Below, one piece after another: positions 11,843 through 12,941 of a stretch of 12,941 nt of DNA. How positions within the stretch are numbered: the first letter of the stretch is position 1; every line of letters begins with the position of its first letter. The position numbers and the translations under genes are program-made. The notes below the pieces were generated by a model that was not told the origin of the DNA, ran no database searches, and saw only the letters and a list, made by a program, of their open reading frames with translations. The DNA is from JACOXT01 sp964372855 (GTDB taxonomy: Bacteria; Patescibacteriota; Microgenomatia; Levybacterales; UBA12049): contig CAYJRY010000034.1 in NCBI GenBank assembly GCA_964372855.1, forward strand, positions 1 through 12,941, in the 5' to 3' direction.

Positions 11843-12941
11843 TTAATTTAGGTGCAAAATATATACCAACGGGCTTTGCCAATCACTTTTAATATCAATT
11901 CTTTTATAAGATATTGGCAATACTAAATCTTTATTGGTCTCTTTTTTTACTGCAATTGTCATAACTTGTCGTGATTCTTTATCTTTAGAAGTATGTATTC
12001 CTACATAAAATTTATAACCTAAATTTAGGCTATTTAGATAATCAATGACCTTTTTGGGGTGAATAGGATTGCCTTTTTGATCTCTAAACATCTCAAATAA
12101 GTTATAACTTACTTTATCTCTAAGATCTCCTATGAATGCCCATCCTCCATTCTCCAAAGCATTTGAAGTCTGAACTATAGCTCCAACTGGATCCCAGAGG
12201 AATTTATAAGTTGCTTGTGAGATTATAAGAGTTCTTTTTTCCCCTTCAAAAACCTCGTTTAATCTATGGATGTCAGCCATACGATGGTCAACTGAAAACT
12301 TATGGCAGTCAGCGAACTCTTTGGCCATATTATCTGCAGCAATTGACGCAAGATTGACTTTAAGGCCTGGAACATGATATAGAATAGCTCCAGTTAGTTG
12401 TTGTAATGCAACATCCAGAGTTCCACCTTCATCCAAAATATTCATTACTTTATTCTCTTTAAGTTTTCTTCTAGCTAAATCCAGAGCTATCTGTCGAAAA
12501 TTTATTTCTTTTGGCAAATTAGAATATTCTCTTTCGTATCTTTCAAGCTTACCTCTATTTCTAAGGAAAATAATCGCGCGAAAAGCAGGATTTTTTCTAT
12601 CAATAGTCTTAAATAGAGATGGGTTTGTCTTATAAGCTAAAACTAAACGATCAATTTGCCTTCGTAGTTCTTTATCAGAAAATCCAGAGGAGACAATCTG
12701 AGGATCTTTCTTTAAGGCTTCAAAAAGCTTTTCTTTTGAGTCTTTATCTCCTTTTTGTAGTGCAGTAATTAACACTGGTTGTAAATCTTTATATCTTTGT
12801 GCGCCAGTTACAAATTCTTGATCATTCGGCAAGCCTTGGCAATAAAAGTTTTTAAACCACTCAACTGCTCTTGTATACCTAGCTTGTAATAAAGTAGCAA
12901 CTTCTGATCGGCTTATAGGATGAAGCTGATTAGATCGGAAG
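11843..12941 (-). CDS. Methyltransferase-like protein, 5' end missing (partial)
   Basis: The frame stays open to the edge of the window, so the gene is cut at its 5' end. The TTG at 12832 that could serve as a start has no ribosome-binding site and the frame continues for 36 codons upstream (reading ...LQARYTRAVEWFKNFYCQG). About 365 codons are visible. The middle resembles a class I SAM-dependent methyltransferase: a motif-I-like VMNILDEGGTLD (about 12412-12445), an acidic residue in ADIHRLNEVF, a motif-IV-like TLIISQATYKFLWDP (about 12188-12232), and LENGGWAFIGDL (12125-12160), where most relatives have LKPGG. The N-terminal part is alpha-helical and highly charged. Glycine motif I is unusual (EGG rather than GxGxG), so substrate and activity are open. 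The last ten bases are probably adapter. Confidence 0.6.
   Translation of the reverse strand, partial: FRSNQLHPISRSEVATLLQARYTRAVEWFKNFYCQGLPNDQEFVTGAQRYKDLQPVLITALQKGDKDSKEKLFEALKKDPQIVSSGFSDKELRRQIDRLVLAYKTNPSLFKTIDRKNPAFRAIIFLRNRGKLERYEREYSNLPKEINFRQIALDLARRKLKENKVMNILDEGGTLDVALQQLTGAILYHVPGLKVNLASIAADNMAKEFADCHKFSVDHRMADIHRLNEVFEGEKRTLIISQATYKFLWDPVGAIVQTSNALENGGWAFIGDLRDKVSYNLFEMFRDQKGNPIHPKKVIDYLNSLNLGYKFYVGIHTSKDKESRQVMTIAVKKETNKDLVLPISYKRIDIKSDWQSPLVYILHLN
12932..12941 (+). other. Illumina adapter remnant at the contig end
   Basis: The last ten bases AGATCGGAAG equal the first ten bases of the common TruSeq adapter. They sit exactly at the end, so the true genome sequence probably stops at 12931. 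Confidence 0.8.

Noticed and set aside
12830..12832. TTG at 12832 as the start of the methyltransferase-like gene
   Set aside because: The frame stays open and protein-like to the contig edge, with no ribosome-binding site or promoter at the TTG.

Overview
The window looks like most or all of one contig from an AT-rich, uncultivated bacterium, probably Candidate Phyla Radiation (Patescibacteria), possibly Microgenomates. This is an inference from the low GC, the leaderless genes, the membrane-anchored PIN-TRAM relative without its membrane part, and a giant GT-C-like membrane protein with the 'GWDSLHPEF' motif that I recall from those genomes. The left edge lies inside a 23S rRNA gene, a usual assembly break. 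The right edge ends in ten bases identical to the start of the Illumina adapter, inside an open reading frame.

Layout: (1) 1-356, the 3' end of 23S rRNA and a complete 5S rRNA with its own promoter-like box. (2) 391-891, a hicB-hicA toxin-antitoxin pair. (3) 959-1357 (-), a small four-helix membrane protein. (4) 1532-4875, a three-gene forward cluster: a four-domain S1 RNA-binding protein, the DNA-repair ATPase RadA, and a PIN-TRAM protein. (5) 4876-5586, a gene-poor stretch with a nested inverted repeat, a candidate small RNA, a 48-residue gene with a good promoter, operator-like palindromes and one DnaA box. (6) 5587-11030, a surface-glycan type region: a family 2 glycosyltransferase (-), a membrane-anchored beta-propeller protein (+), and a 1106-residue GT-C-like polytopic protein (-) that overlaps the propeller gene tail to tail. 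(7) 11112-12941 (-), a membrane-anchored extracytoplasmic protein and the 3' part of a methyltransferase-like gene.

Two themes cut across the genes. First, eight of the nine promoters called with most confidence carry an extended -10 box (TGN before the hexamer). In three of them (391, 6547, 11030) the hexamer is followed by exactly six bases and then the ATG, so the messages should be leaderless. Only one gene, at 11744, has a convincing Shine-Dalgarno sequence. Second, GC-rich dispersed repeats and seven-base tandem repeats have landed inside reading frames and are translated. RadA carries about 49 extra residues between Walker A and the next core strand, and the GT-C protein carries four such inserts, all in loops or tails. 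One repeat occurs in both genes (34 of 38 bases identical) and is read on opposite strands, so it gives unrelated peptides.

Functionally, the left half is housekeeping (rRNA, translation or RNA binding, recombination repair, a nuclease-like protein) and the right half is envelope glycan assembly and surface proteins.
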